Source: Ceratothoa steindachneri (lineage: Eukaryota > Arthropoda > Malacostraca > Isopoda > Cymothoidae). Taken from it: 64,000 bases of DNA. Positions 1 to 9,965 of this stretch are shown piece after piece. The translations under genes were made by a program, and so were the position numbers. The stretch's first letter is position 1. Each line of letters begins with the position of its first letter. The DNA lies in NCBI GenBank assembly GCA_963969495.1, contig OZ018317.1, positions 30,586,503 through 30,650,502 on the forward strand, in the 5' to 3' direction. A model generated the notes under the pieces. That model made no database searches, had not been told where the DNA came from, and worked only from the letters and a program-made list of their open reading frames with translations.

Positions 1-215
1 TGCGGGGGAGGGCTGGCCTTTCCCCATCGACGGAACTTGTTCTATATTTTTAAAATTTGTTTGTTTTTCTTTTGTTTTTTGTTTGTATTTTTTTTTTCTT
101 TTTTTTTTTTAAATTTGGCTTTTAATATAGCCTAGATTTAGGCTAGCTTGAGTACGGCGACTCATGCCCTAGAAGGCACTCACCAGATGAGATATAAAAA
201 AAAATAAAAAATCAA
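1..215 (+). mobile_element. 3' UTR and tail of an RNase H-type LINE
   Basis: This is the terminal part of a non-LTR retrotransposon whose body lies left of the window. It has a T-rich stretch, then a block with a 'tagcctag..ttaggctag' inverted pair, 'cggcgactcatgccc', 'accagatgag' and an A-rich tail from about 188. The same block closes the LINE copies at 17320-17423, 18900-18940 continued at 27878-27930, 40140-40205 and 55030-55115, which is what identifies it. No coding sequence remains here. Confidence 0.75.
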
Positions 216-464
216 CAAAATATGGATGGAAAACTCCTTCACAGATACCTGGAGAAGGGCTACAGTTCTCGCTTTCCAGAGACAAGCCAACCAGTCCCCC
301 AAACTACGGCCCAATCGCCCTAACCTCCTGTATATGTAACTTTTGGAAAAAATGGTGAATGTCCACTTAACATGGTTCCTCGAAACAAAATCCTGCATAT
401 CCCCATCGCAGTGCAGATTCTGAAAATTACACTCAACCACGGATGCCCTTATCTGTCTTGATCT

Positions 465-1480
465 GTGATATGTAATGCATTTACCAGGAAACAGCACTTA
501 GTAGCTGTTTTCTTCAACCTCAAAAGGGTGTACGATACATCATGGCATTATGCCATCTTAAAAGCCCTCCATAACCATGGACTATGCAGGCAATTACCAA
601 ATTCAATTCAAAATTTCCCAACCAACTGCACCTTCTCTGTAAGATTAGGTAGCGTGAAATCCAAATCATTTCTACAGGAAGAAGGCGTTCCACAAATGTC
701 TTAAGCGTACCCTTGTTTGCTATAGGAATCAACGATATCTCACAAAACCTCCATCAAAACATTACAGCCAACCTTTATGTAGATGACTTCTCTATCTCCC
801 TAGCAGGTTCTGAAATGGTAACAATAGAACGTTGCCTCCAGATCGCCATCAACAACATCACAAGATGGTCTACCACCCACGGCTACCAATTCTCAGTCGA
901 GAAGACCAAAGTAGCCCACTTCTGCCATTGTAGAAGGTCTATTAGGAAATCTGACCCATATCTATACCAAAAGAGGATTGCAGTTGTTGAGAACTGTAAA
1001 TTCCTAGGACTAACATTAGATAGAAGGTTGACATGGGAACCACACATAAGAAACATTAAAAACTCTGGTAATAAAGAAATGAACGTCCTACGTACAGTGT
1101 CATGCTACAACTGGGGATGGGGAGCTGATCGTGAAACACTTCTTACTCTTTACCGCTCCTTAGTGCGACCCAAACTGGACTATGGATATGAGATCTACTC
1201 CTCTACTTCCAAGAAACGCCTTGCACTCATCAACACAGTGGCTAATGAATGTTTCCGCATGGCTACCAGAGCCTTCCGATCATCACCCATACTGAGTCTA
1301 CAATGTGATACCAGAGAGACACCACTAGACCTCCGTAGGATGGAACTCTCTCTATGCCTCTGTAACCGCATCCAGCGACTCCCAACATCACTGACTTCGA
1401 CCGCCATTATGAATGACCAAATGGATAATATTTTTACAACATGCCTAACACTCCCACTACCATTTGGAACTAGTGTGTGA
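465..1480 (+). pseudogene. LINE reverse transcriptase fragment (two open segments)
   Basis: Two open segments, 465-704 and 713-1480, cover the RT palm and thumb. Visible signatures are FNLKRVYDTSWHYA (the F-D-x-x-A-Y-D-T-x-W box with Asp replaced by Asn), GVPQ at about 690, and YVDDFSIS at 778-801, the intact Y-x-D-D catalytic box. After it come KTKVAHFC and FLGLTLDRRLTWEPHI, typical of RNase H-bearing LINEs in the Jockey/I group. A stop after GVPQMS (701-704) and a change of frame separate the segments. The protein would act with a LINE endonuclease in target-primed reverse transcription, but this copy cannot make it. Confidence 0.8.
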
Positions 1481-1643
1481 CTATAGATTGAGGAAATCGG
1501 GGTAACGATGAACCCCATCCATCCACTTGCTTTCCCAGATATTCTGTTTTGGAAAACAACTCTAAAGCTATGTCATGGCAATATAACAAAACAATCAACA
1601 ACTACCCCTCTGGGAAAGAAAATTCAATAACTTACCCATGCAG

Positions 1644-1647
<4 letters not shown>

Positions 1648-1686
<39 letters not shown>
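1648..1686. repeat. (AT)n microsatellite
   Basis: About 19 perfect AT units lie between the RT-thumb region and the RNase H part of the LINE copy, so this is an expansion inside an older insertion. Confidence 0.95.
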
Positions 1687-1687
<1 letters not shown>

Positions 1688-2534
1688 GCCGATGGATCAA
1701 AATTCAGAAATTGCAGTGGATTCTCCTTGATATCAAATAACTACACCCTCTCTGAAAAACTAACCCAAACAATATCAATCTTCACTGCCGAGTGTTATGC
1801 CTTAAAACATGCAGTGCAATGAGCCTACAATAACCCAGCATCAGATGAATTCACAATCTTCACTGACTCCTTCAGCAGCCTACAAACATTAGAACAAATG
1901 ACATCCATCCATCCAATTTTGTTAGATATAAGAATCTACGTATATAGAGCAGCATGCGAAAGATAGAAAATTTCCTTCTGCTTGCTCCCAGCACACATAG
2001 GGGTCGCTGGAAATTAGAAAGATGATACAGCAGCCCAAAACCCCGCCTTCTGTCCAATCAGGCCCAATGATATTCCAATACCATATGAGGACTACATCAT
2101 TGCAATAAAGGGCGCCATTCGGGAGAACTAGATGGGCAGATTAATATTGGCAAAATAAAATGCGACACATTTTCCAAAACTTATCACCATGGAAGCCTCG
2201 AGAACTTACCTGCCGGCAAGATGTATCCATCTGCAGACTCTGCATCTGACACTCACTACTCACACACGGATACCTAATGGAGAGAGACTATCCCCCCTAC
2301 TGTGAAGATTGCATTCTGCCTCTCACAATTGCATATCTTATTGCAGAATGCCCAACCTATGGAGAACTCCGACGAAGATACACACCCATCGATGGTGGGG
2401 GTGCCCTCGATATCCTAAGATCTGCACTAACGGCTGAAAATATCCACCCTGGCAGCGGAATCATCCGCTACCTCGAGGAGAGAACTTTTAAAAAAGCTAT
2501 AGATAAGTCTCCAATAGTACGACCTAAATTTTAA
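1687..2534 (+). pseudogene. LINE RNase H and C-terminal region fragment
   Basis: Straight after the AT repeat the sequence reads YADGSKFRN, the first catalytic Asp region of RNase H. FTAECYALKHA (Glu) at about 1784-1815, IFTDSFSSLQTLE (second Asp) at about 1857-1895 and LPAHIGVAGN at about 1984-2013 follow. The last open part, 2277-2534, holds a Cys-rich segment (YCEDC, AECP) like the zinc-binding region that ends ORF2 in related LINEs. Several in-frame stops interrupt it. It is a decayed domain of the preceding RT. Confidence 0.7.
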
Positions 2535-2735
2535 TGAATCTTAATTATTTTAACATCTTACTCCATTTTCATACAATTTATCCATTCAGTATTTCAATCC
2601 TCACTGCATAATCACCACCTAATCGTATCAGACACACTTTTATATCTTATCTAACCTTTTCTTTTTACTACAAAATGAATTACGGTGCATTCACCTTACA
2701 GTGAGAACCAAGGGACTCGTAAACAATCCATCCAT

Positions 2736-4640
2736 CACTAGCATACAGTATTTCTGAAATGAAGCAAAATAGAATGTAAAATGTGCAATAATGGACTAGT
2801 AACATATAAGGCACATGTTCATTACTTCACATTGTTATAGTACTAAAAACCCCCCAATTTTAACATCCCTACTCCAAATCAATACAGTTGCCAGGCCCAA
2901 AAGGCCAAAACTAGGGCAAATTCAGGTTAGCATTTGACCAAGAAGCAACTCAGTCTCCTCCAAAATATTTTGGTCTCCAAGACTATTTGACATGCTCTTT
3001 CCGATGAGATAAAAAAAAAGAGGATAAAAAACTGGCATGATGGTCAAATAACTGATTTAACATGGGTCATTTTTCTCTGTTTGTGATTAACTTTGATAGG
3101 GTCTAATGTAGAGATTATTAGACCTAAAATCTTCCAATTTGGCACACAGACTAAAACGTTAGATGCCATACCAGGAAAAAAAATTTGGTATCATATAACC
3201 CCAATGTTCAGGAGATATAGGCTCATGAGTGCAGCAGTGGTTGGTGTTACTGGTAATTTTTTTGCATTTTGAATCTCATTTTGTGAGAAAACTAAGCCAC
3301 CTGGGTCAAAACTGATTTGATTTCTGAAACCCTGCAAAAAAGTAGGCGAGACTAGTCATTTTCTGCACCTCAAATCATATAGCAACTGAGTAAAGGCCCC
3401 CTAAACATGCCTCTGTGAAACTGCCAGTCCCAGTTCCCGTGTTTGGGGTAAAAAACAGGGGTACTGTATCTCAGAAACTATAGCAGCTACAGAGCTGAAA
3501 TTTTGCACAGGTCTGTTTTGGGCAAGTACTAACTCGTGTACCAAATTTAATCAAAATCTGATATGGGGAGCATTGTACCACTTGACATGGAATGACCCTA
3601 TGAGAACTTAAATTAATTACATATATATGGAAAGAGGTTTATTAAATGAATTTTGACCTACAAAACATTGGAGTAGAAAAGTGAACAAGTGCAGGGGACC
3701 GTAGCCAGCCTGTGGACAATAGTAGTAATATAATATTTGTAATATTTGTTGTGCAATACACAATAATATTAATAAATTAATAATAATATAGATAAGCACT
3801 GTATTTTAATTTTAAAGGTATACCTGGGCCAATATATATTCTATTGAATCATTAATCAACATGCATTTTATATGGATATTAAGCTATATCATCAACTAAA
3901 GTCTAAAATCTTTAACAATATTTATATTTGAAACTATTATATAACGTGGCTAATAAGTAATTAACAAAATGGATCTTATAATATAGAAAATATAATTTAG
4001 CTATGCAAATACTAGAATATCAAATGAATGTATGCAAATGTTTAATATATTATAATAATGAAACTTCAATTAATACTAATGGTATCGCTATAATAACAGA
4101 TACTCACGTTGTAACTGTAATATCTCTCCAGAGTGAAGTGAAGCCTCTTTCTACTGGCACTTTCTTTTAATTAGCATTGCATTGCATGCTATGTTGCAAT
4201 ACCTTTTATATATATATATAGCGCTGCATTGCATACTGTGGTGCAATATCTTATTTGTTTATTAAAGAAACTTTATATGATCTATTAATAGAAAATAACT
4301 GCTTAAATATTGAATACATAAAATATCATTTTGAACTCACAATTCAAAGTTTTATGAAAAGTTATTTATAATAATAAGTGGCGTTATATCGGGTTGAAAG
4401 AATGACGCATACATTATTAAATATGCTAAGACTCTACATCTGTATTTAAAATCTGAAAATAATAGAAACTTTAAACATTTACCGGTTTTTATAAATTTTT
4501 TTATTTAGCGGACTTGAGATAACAGAAGTTAAATTTAACGGAAGTTAATTAGTCTGATAATGATTTCCAAAGTTAACTTAAAAGTTAAATCCTTAACAAA
4601 AATGTTAACTTCATTAATTAACGATTAACTGTTTATTGCC
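2736..4640. other. No gene seen; A+T-rich sequence with unclassified repeat-like block
   Basis: I see no coding exon on either strand. The part from about 2860 to 3605 is less A+T-rich, with phrases such as 'ctgaaattttgcacag' and a closing 'gacatggaatgacc', and looks like a dispersed repeat I cannot name. From 3605 to 4640 it is very A+T-rich, with a short imperfect tandem duplication around 4178-4252 and a cluster of AGTTAA-like words at 4516-4632. Confidence 0.5.
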
Positions 4641-4644
4641 CAGA

Positions 4645-5372
4645 TTTGATAATTTCACCGATGACAAAAGCCACAATGGACTATCAAAGGTCATCCGCAT
4701 CTACAATATACAATTAGAACCATCCACAGGAATGTGTCAACAAAAAGCATCATCACCAAGACTCATCAAAATCAATCATAATATACAATAATAGAAAACT
4801 GCATCCACAGGAATGAGTCCAGAATACCCCGTCCCCCCATCTAATCTGTGTTTGAAAATATTCTAGTTTGCACTCTACTGTCTCTGGTGGCATACTATTC
4901 AAGTAATCTACCATTCTATTGATGAAAAAATATTTTCTAACATCCAACCTGGACCTTTATTTTTAATTTTTAAGTGGTGACCCATAGTTCTATTACTACC
5001 TTCCAACTCAAATAACTTACTAAAATCCAACTTATCCATCCCAGAACAGATTTTAAAAAGTTCAATCATATCTCCCCTCACATATCTTCTTTCAAATGAA
5101 AATATTTTTAATACTCTCAGTCTATCTTCATATTCAAGGTTCTTCAGGGAAGGTATTATTTTTGTTGCCCTCCTTTCTACTGACTCTAGCAGGTTGATAT
5201 CATGTCTAAAATGCGGTCGGTGACCATGCTTATATACAGTACTCTAAATGTGGCCTAACATACAAGTTGTAGAGTTTAAGGATAACCTCTTTACTCTTGT
5301 AGCTAACATTCCTGTTACTGTATCCTAGCACCCTATTTGCTCTATTTTTTGCCTCAATACACTGCTTTTAAA
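4645..5372 (-). mobile_element. CR1-like LINE, 3' fragment
   Basis: Read on the minus strand this is the C-terminal end of a CR1-like reverse transcriptase plus its tail. It runs from 'aaagcagtgtattgaggc' near 5365 down through the segment encoding DVRKYFFINRMVDYLNSMP (about 4900-4947), ending in the hallmark 3' phrase about pulling a rectangle of 'gatgacctttgat' near 4690. It is highly similar to 6743-7460 on the + strand, forming an inverted pair. Frameshifts and stops make it non-functional. Confidence 0.75.
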
Positions 5373-7510
5373 ACTTCAGTCACCTATCTACTGGCTAGTG
5401 AAACAGCGGAAGGTTTGCCGAGACTTTTGAATGTCATGTACCAGTATGGGGAAGAATGGAGAGTAAAATTTAGTAGAGGAAAGTGCAAAATAATGATTTT
5501 TGGAGAAGGAAGAAATGAAGGATGGATCCTAGGAAATGATATCCTAGAAGTCGTTTACCTCAGGGATCCGTCCTAGGCCCTTTATTATTCATAGTTTATA
5601 TAAATGATCTTGGGGAAGCTGTAAATAGCAAAGTGTTAATTTTTGCTGATGATACTGTAGCGGGCCGAAAATATATCTCTAATCCCAATCGATCCAACCC
5701 GCTTCCTACACTGTCCGGACGTGAGAAATCGAGGGAGAATGAAACGGATTGTATATACAGTCCCTTTACTTACAAAAGAATACAGTTATATTTGCAGCAA
5801 TTTTATATTATTTACAAGGGAAGTGTGCACGCTTCAAAATGAGGCCAAATTCCCCAATCCAAATAAGACACCAAAAGAGAATTTTATAACAGGCGAATAC
5901 AACAAATTTACTTATATATCTACACAAAACATAAAAAAACACAACAACAACCGAACGAAAAGGGGGCACGCGCTATCACTTGTGGGCTGGAGGTGGGTGG
6001 TAGTAGGCTGACATAAAAGGAGTCAGGATTGTCAACCAAGGCGGGTATGGTGGTCCAGGTGTTTAGCGAGGTATGAAAGCCCTCCGTCTCAGAGAACCCT
6101 TCTTGCCATCAGTCCACGCTTCCACTCTCTGTAGAAGAGATATATCCTCCGTTTATGACCCATTTACTTATACATGGAAGGGAAACTAATAAGTGGGCAT
6201 TACCCGAGTAAATTTATTGACTAGCTTACCTCTTTCCAGAATATGGCGCTTTGCTAAGAGAATATTATAAACAAAGTACAATCTTGTTTTAATTATAGTG
6301 ATATCTCAAAACTAGCTACTATCTTTCCAGAATATGGCGCCTGGAAAGAAAGAAAAACATGGTAATCATTTTATACATAAAATAAACAAAAACAAAACAA
6401 ACCCATTCCCATTCACACACATTCTTACAGAGGGAGGGAGAGGGTACTGAGAAAAGGGGTGGGAGAATGGCCCTTTTACACACACTCACATTCGCTCCAC
6501 CACAATACTAAATTGGCAGATGTAGTCAAAGAAGTTGAGGGTAGCTTTAAAATGCAGAGTGACTTAAATAAGTTATTAACTTGGGCTCAGAAGTGGCAGA
6601 TGACTTTTAACCTTAAAAAATGCAAAGTTCTCAACATGGGAAGGGATAATAGGGAATTTAGCTATGAAATGGATGGGCATTGGCTGAATTTAGTTGATGA
6701 GAAGGACTTAGGCCTAGTAGTAGATAGGTCACTGAAGTATTCAAAGCAGTGTATTGAGGCAAAGAATAGAGCAAATAGGGTGCTAGGATACATTAAGAGG
6801 AATATTAGCTACAAGAGTAAGGAGTTTATCTATAAACTACAACTTGTATGTCAGGCCACATTTAAGAGTACTGTATACAGGCATGGTCACCACATTTTAG
6901 ACATGACATCAACCTGCTAGAGTTATTACAAAGGAGGGCAGCAAAAATAATACCTTCGCTGAAGCACCTTGAATATGAAGATAGACTGAGGGTATTTAAT
7001 ATGTTCTCATTTGAAAGAAGATGTATGAGGGGAGATATGATAAAGCTTTTTAAATCTATTCTGGGATGGATAAGTTGGATTTTAACAAGCTATTTGAGTT
7101 AGAAGGTAGTAATAGGACTAGGGGTCACCACTTAAAAATTAAAAAACAGAGGTGCAGGTTGGATGTTAGAAAATATTTTTTCACCAATAAAATGGTAAAT
7201 TACTGGAATAGTTTGCTACCTGAGACGGTAGATAGTCCCAACTTAAATGTTTTCAAACGCAAATTAGGTGATTATATGGGGACAGAGGGTTAACTTGGGG
7301 GAGGGGGCGGTATTCTGGACTCATTCCTGTGGAGGCATTTTTTTACCATTGATTTGGATTTGATGAGTCTTGATGATGATGCTTTTTGTTTTTGATACAT
7401 TCCTGTATATGGTTCTAATTGTATATTGTAGATGCAGGATTGGACACAATCCTATGGATGCATTTTGTGGGTGAGTCCTCCTCTTAAAATTGACTAAGTG
7501 ATGGCTTGTA
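5373..7510 (+). mobile_element. CR1-like LINE fragment, split by a solo LTR
   Basis: The left part (5373-5655) contains RT segments, including the equivalent of P-Q-G-S-V-L-G-P-L-L-F at 5552-5590 and the F-A-D-D-T box at 5641-5655, exactly where the LTR begins. The right part (6505-7510) resumes with T-K-L-A-D-V and runs through KLLTWAQKWQMTFNLKKCKV to the CR1-type C terminus ([11 protein letters not shown] at about 7110-7143, then FFTNKMVNYWNSL). The element would supply RT for its own target-primed insertion. It is truncated at the 5' end and carries stops after 6920. Confidence 0.8.
5656..6504. mobile_element. Solo LTR of the Gypsy family found at 18941-27877
   Basis: It begins TGTAGCGGGCCG and ends CCACCACA, the same ends as the LTRs at 18941-19794 and 27025-27877, with clear similarity along the whole 849 bp. 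The flanks are the 4-bp target duplication ATAC (5652-5655 and 6505-6508), and removing the LTR and one ATAC restores the CR1 reading frame through the RT catalytic box. Compared with the other two LTRs it lacks the extra 'gataatc' copy near the start and has more substitutions, so it is an older insertion reduced by LTR-LTR recombination. Confidence 0.92.
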
Positions 7511-8212
7511 ACTTGGAAAACTTGTAAGTCAAGGTACCACTGTATCAATAATTTTCACTTTTACCTCTCCTTTGACTAATGTACAAGTTATAACCTTGTA
7601 AATCAAATTGACTAAATCCTTAAATTTTAATTCATTAACCCACGATTCAGTTGCACATATTTGTATGCCTATCAATAATATAATTAAATAACTCATCTTT
7701 CTTGTTTCTAAGACTACAAGCATTTGTATAGAGACAACTTAACCCAATTACCCCATCCCTGAAACACCTTTTAAACCCAGTAGTGCCCATGATCCCCATT
7801 TGGGGATTACTTATATTTTCAAGTATTTCTTCAATGTGAAATGTTATTACATTATTTTATATATTGCATTTAACAGTTTAATGCATTTCCTGTAATATTA
7901 CACCAATTTTCAGTAATGTTTGTACTCCTGGCGGTGTAGTTAGTAAACATTGTTACTCTCTTTGAGGTAAATCTACATTCAATTCAAGCATGATTTCAAG
8001 CTATAATTTTGTAGATATTTTTCAATATTTTTTTATTAAAATGGATTTATGCGATGTTTTAAGTTTATTTACGGCAATCTAAATTTGTATCCCCAAATGG
8101 GGATCGTGGGCATTGATAGATCATAGAAAATTTTGTTATAGGGTTAACTAACATATATTTAACTTCCATCATTTTTGCAGTTCTTTCTCTTTCTCGCTCT
8201 CTAATATCCTCC

Positions 8213-8215
<3 letters not shown>

Positions 8216-8284
<69 letters not shown>
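8216..8284. repeat. (AT)n microsatellite
   Basis: A run of about 34 uninterrupted TA/AT units inside the piggyBac element. Confidence 0.95.
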
Positions 8285-8287
<3 letters not shown>

Positions 8288-8399
8288 AATTTTGTTGGAC
8301 CATTATGTATTTTGCCTTAATTAATTTCCTTTGGCAACTTTCTCTTCTTCCAACTATCTTTTTTATTCCATCTTATAGATGTTGGATTACTTGTCCAGT

Positions 8400-8880
8400 A
8401 TTCATCTCTTCTTTTTTTTTTAAATGAATGTGTTTGGTAAAAAACAAACTAAATTGCTAAGCTTTCAATCTTATTCGATCATCTTCGGAGTGTTTTGAAA
8501 TGTTCTTGCCTCCTTTACCAATGTAATGAGTGGAGTGAGGATCTGGCAGAGGGAAAGAAAACGATTCTTAAGGGGTATTTATTCTGCCTTGGTTAAACGT
8601 AACATTAGAGGAAATGGGCCACTCCTGTAAGTGGAATTTTAAAAATAGTTTTAATATGTGATTCCAGCTTGTTGCTTGACTGTTGATGGCTGGCTTATCT
8701 TCATTTATTAATATGGCTTCTAAGATGTTAAGCCTCACTTTATTGACCTTTTTTCTTTTAATAATGGTGTTATCAACAGGCATATCTCTCATTAGGTTAA
8801 TATTATGGCCACTCTCCATATGTTTCTTAGGCCCTCTGCTTTGTAGATGCATAATAAATGTCTCAAAAGTGTAGTAGTTG
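8400..8880 (-). mobile_element. Penelope-like retroelement fragment (C-terminal GIY-YIG region and tail)
   Basis: Read on the minus strand, 8568-8852 encodes a peptide with GHNINLMRDMPV, VRLNILEAILINEDKPAINSQ. This resembles the end of the GIY-YIG endonuclease domain in Penelope-like elements, where a 'K/R-EA-IxI...KP-IN-Q' line is characteristic. It is followed by 'actccgaagatgatcgaata' (about 8470-8495, minus), reminiscent of the tail that follows Penelope ORFs. The RT part is absent. It lies inside the piggyBac boundaries and appears to be a later insertion. The family call rests on motif recall only. Confidence 0.45.
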
Positions 8881-8948
8881 TCATGCCAATATATTTTGAG
8901 TTTTTATAAAGTTTACAGTTTTTATCGGGGCAGATGAACTCTTAAACT

Positions 8949-9965
8949 ATGTTGGTTAACTTGAGAGTCAAGGAGGTTAGACAGATGTTGTTTTTTCATC
9001 AGAAGATTGCTGGCTTTTGTTGCTTTATAATAGATGATGAGCTTTCAATTGATGAGCAAATTGTTCAATATTTTGGGAGAAACAGTTTGAAACAATTTAT
9101 TAGAGGATTCAAACATTGGGTAATGTGCTGTGGGACAACTGGGTATTGTTACTGCATGGAATTATATCAAGGAAGAGCTAAAGGTATTTTTGAACAAGGT
9201 AGAATGGATGGTCTTGGAACAACAGTAGTGAAGAAAATGGTAACCTATCTTCCACATCCCAGTGGTCGTGAAATTTACATTGACAATTTCTTTACCAGTC
9301 ATAAATTGCTCACAGAGATGGTAGATATCTGCATTTGAGTTACAGGAATGACTCGTGCAAATTGTATCGTATGATTATAAATTTGATCATAAGAAAGAGG
9401 TTTTGTTCATCAAATGGTATGACAATAGTTTAGTAACCATAGGAACCAATCAACAGGAAATAGATCTGATTGTTTCAACGAAAAAGGTGGTCTCGCTGCA
9501 ATGAAGAAATAAATAAATGTCACTCAGCCTCGGGTAATTGCCTCTTACAACAATTACATGAGAGGCGTTGATCACCTTGATTGGTTTATTCAAAAATACA
9601 GAATTGCAGTGTGCTAAAAAAAATGGTATTTTCCTTTTTTTTATCAAACTGCCTTGATATAACTGCTATAAATGCATGGATTCTGTACAATTCATCTAAA
9701 GGAAGCAAAGTATTATTGCTTGATTTCAAGCATTCAGTCACAAAAGCCTACTTGCAAACTGAATCTTCATCTGCACCAAAGTCTTCAGGATGCCCCAAAA
9801 TTTATTCAAGTGTTTCCTACCCTACGATTCTCTCCCATAGGGCACAGGATAGAAAGAACAAATGGCGTAAAACAAAGAAAATGTGCAGTGTGTAAAAAGA
9901 ATGCCAGAAAACAATGCATAAAATGCAATGTTGGATTACATCTTGGTGAATGTGAAAAACAATAG
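8949..9965 (+). pseudogene. PiggyBac transposase (PGBD-like), broken
   Basis: This would be the DDD-type transposase that cuts and pastes the surrounding element at TTAA. The first open part (8949-9338) carries DDELSIDEQIVQYFGRNSLKQ with the first Asp, RGFKHWVMC, GYCYCMELYQG and YIDNFFTS with the second Asp (about 9270-9300). After a stop near 9337 the sequence continues in other frames with NNYMRGVDHLDWF (third Asp, about 9550-9590) and a C-terminal Cys-rich finger (CAVCKKNARKQCIKCNVGLH, 9888-9945). All three catalytic Asp positions are recognisable. The N-terminal part of the family (over 100 residues) is missing, and there are several stops and frameshifts. Confidence 0.85.

Larger units (their letters stand above)
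225..2735 (+). mobile_element. 5'-truncated LINE copy, RT to RNase H and 3' UTR (A+T-rich subfamily)
   Basis: This copy starts inside the reverse transcriptase, where the region at 240-360 reads as the start of the RT finger/palm in shifted frames. It continues through RNase H and a C-terminal zinc-binding region, then an untranslated tail that fades near 2735 in 'catccatc' repeats. It is the same superfamily as the LINE at 10749-17423 but clearly diverged and more A+T-rich. It has several frameshifts and stops, and an AT microsatellite sits in front of RNase H. It is a dead 5'-truncated copy; flanking duplications were not identified. Confidence 0.75.

Noticed and set aside
8216..8284. Possible promoter or origin in the long AT run
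   Set aside because: A plain dinucleotide microsatellite explains it; there is no supporting context.
1648..8284. CRISPR-like or tandem satellite array
   Set aside because: Only dinucleotide microsatellites are present; there are no regularly spaced repeats with unique spacers.
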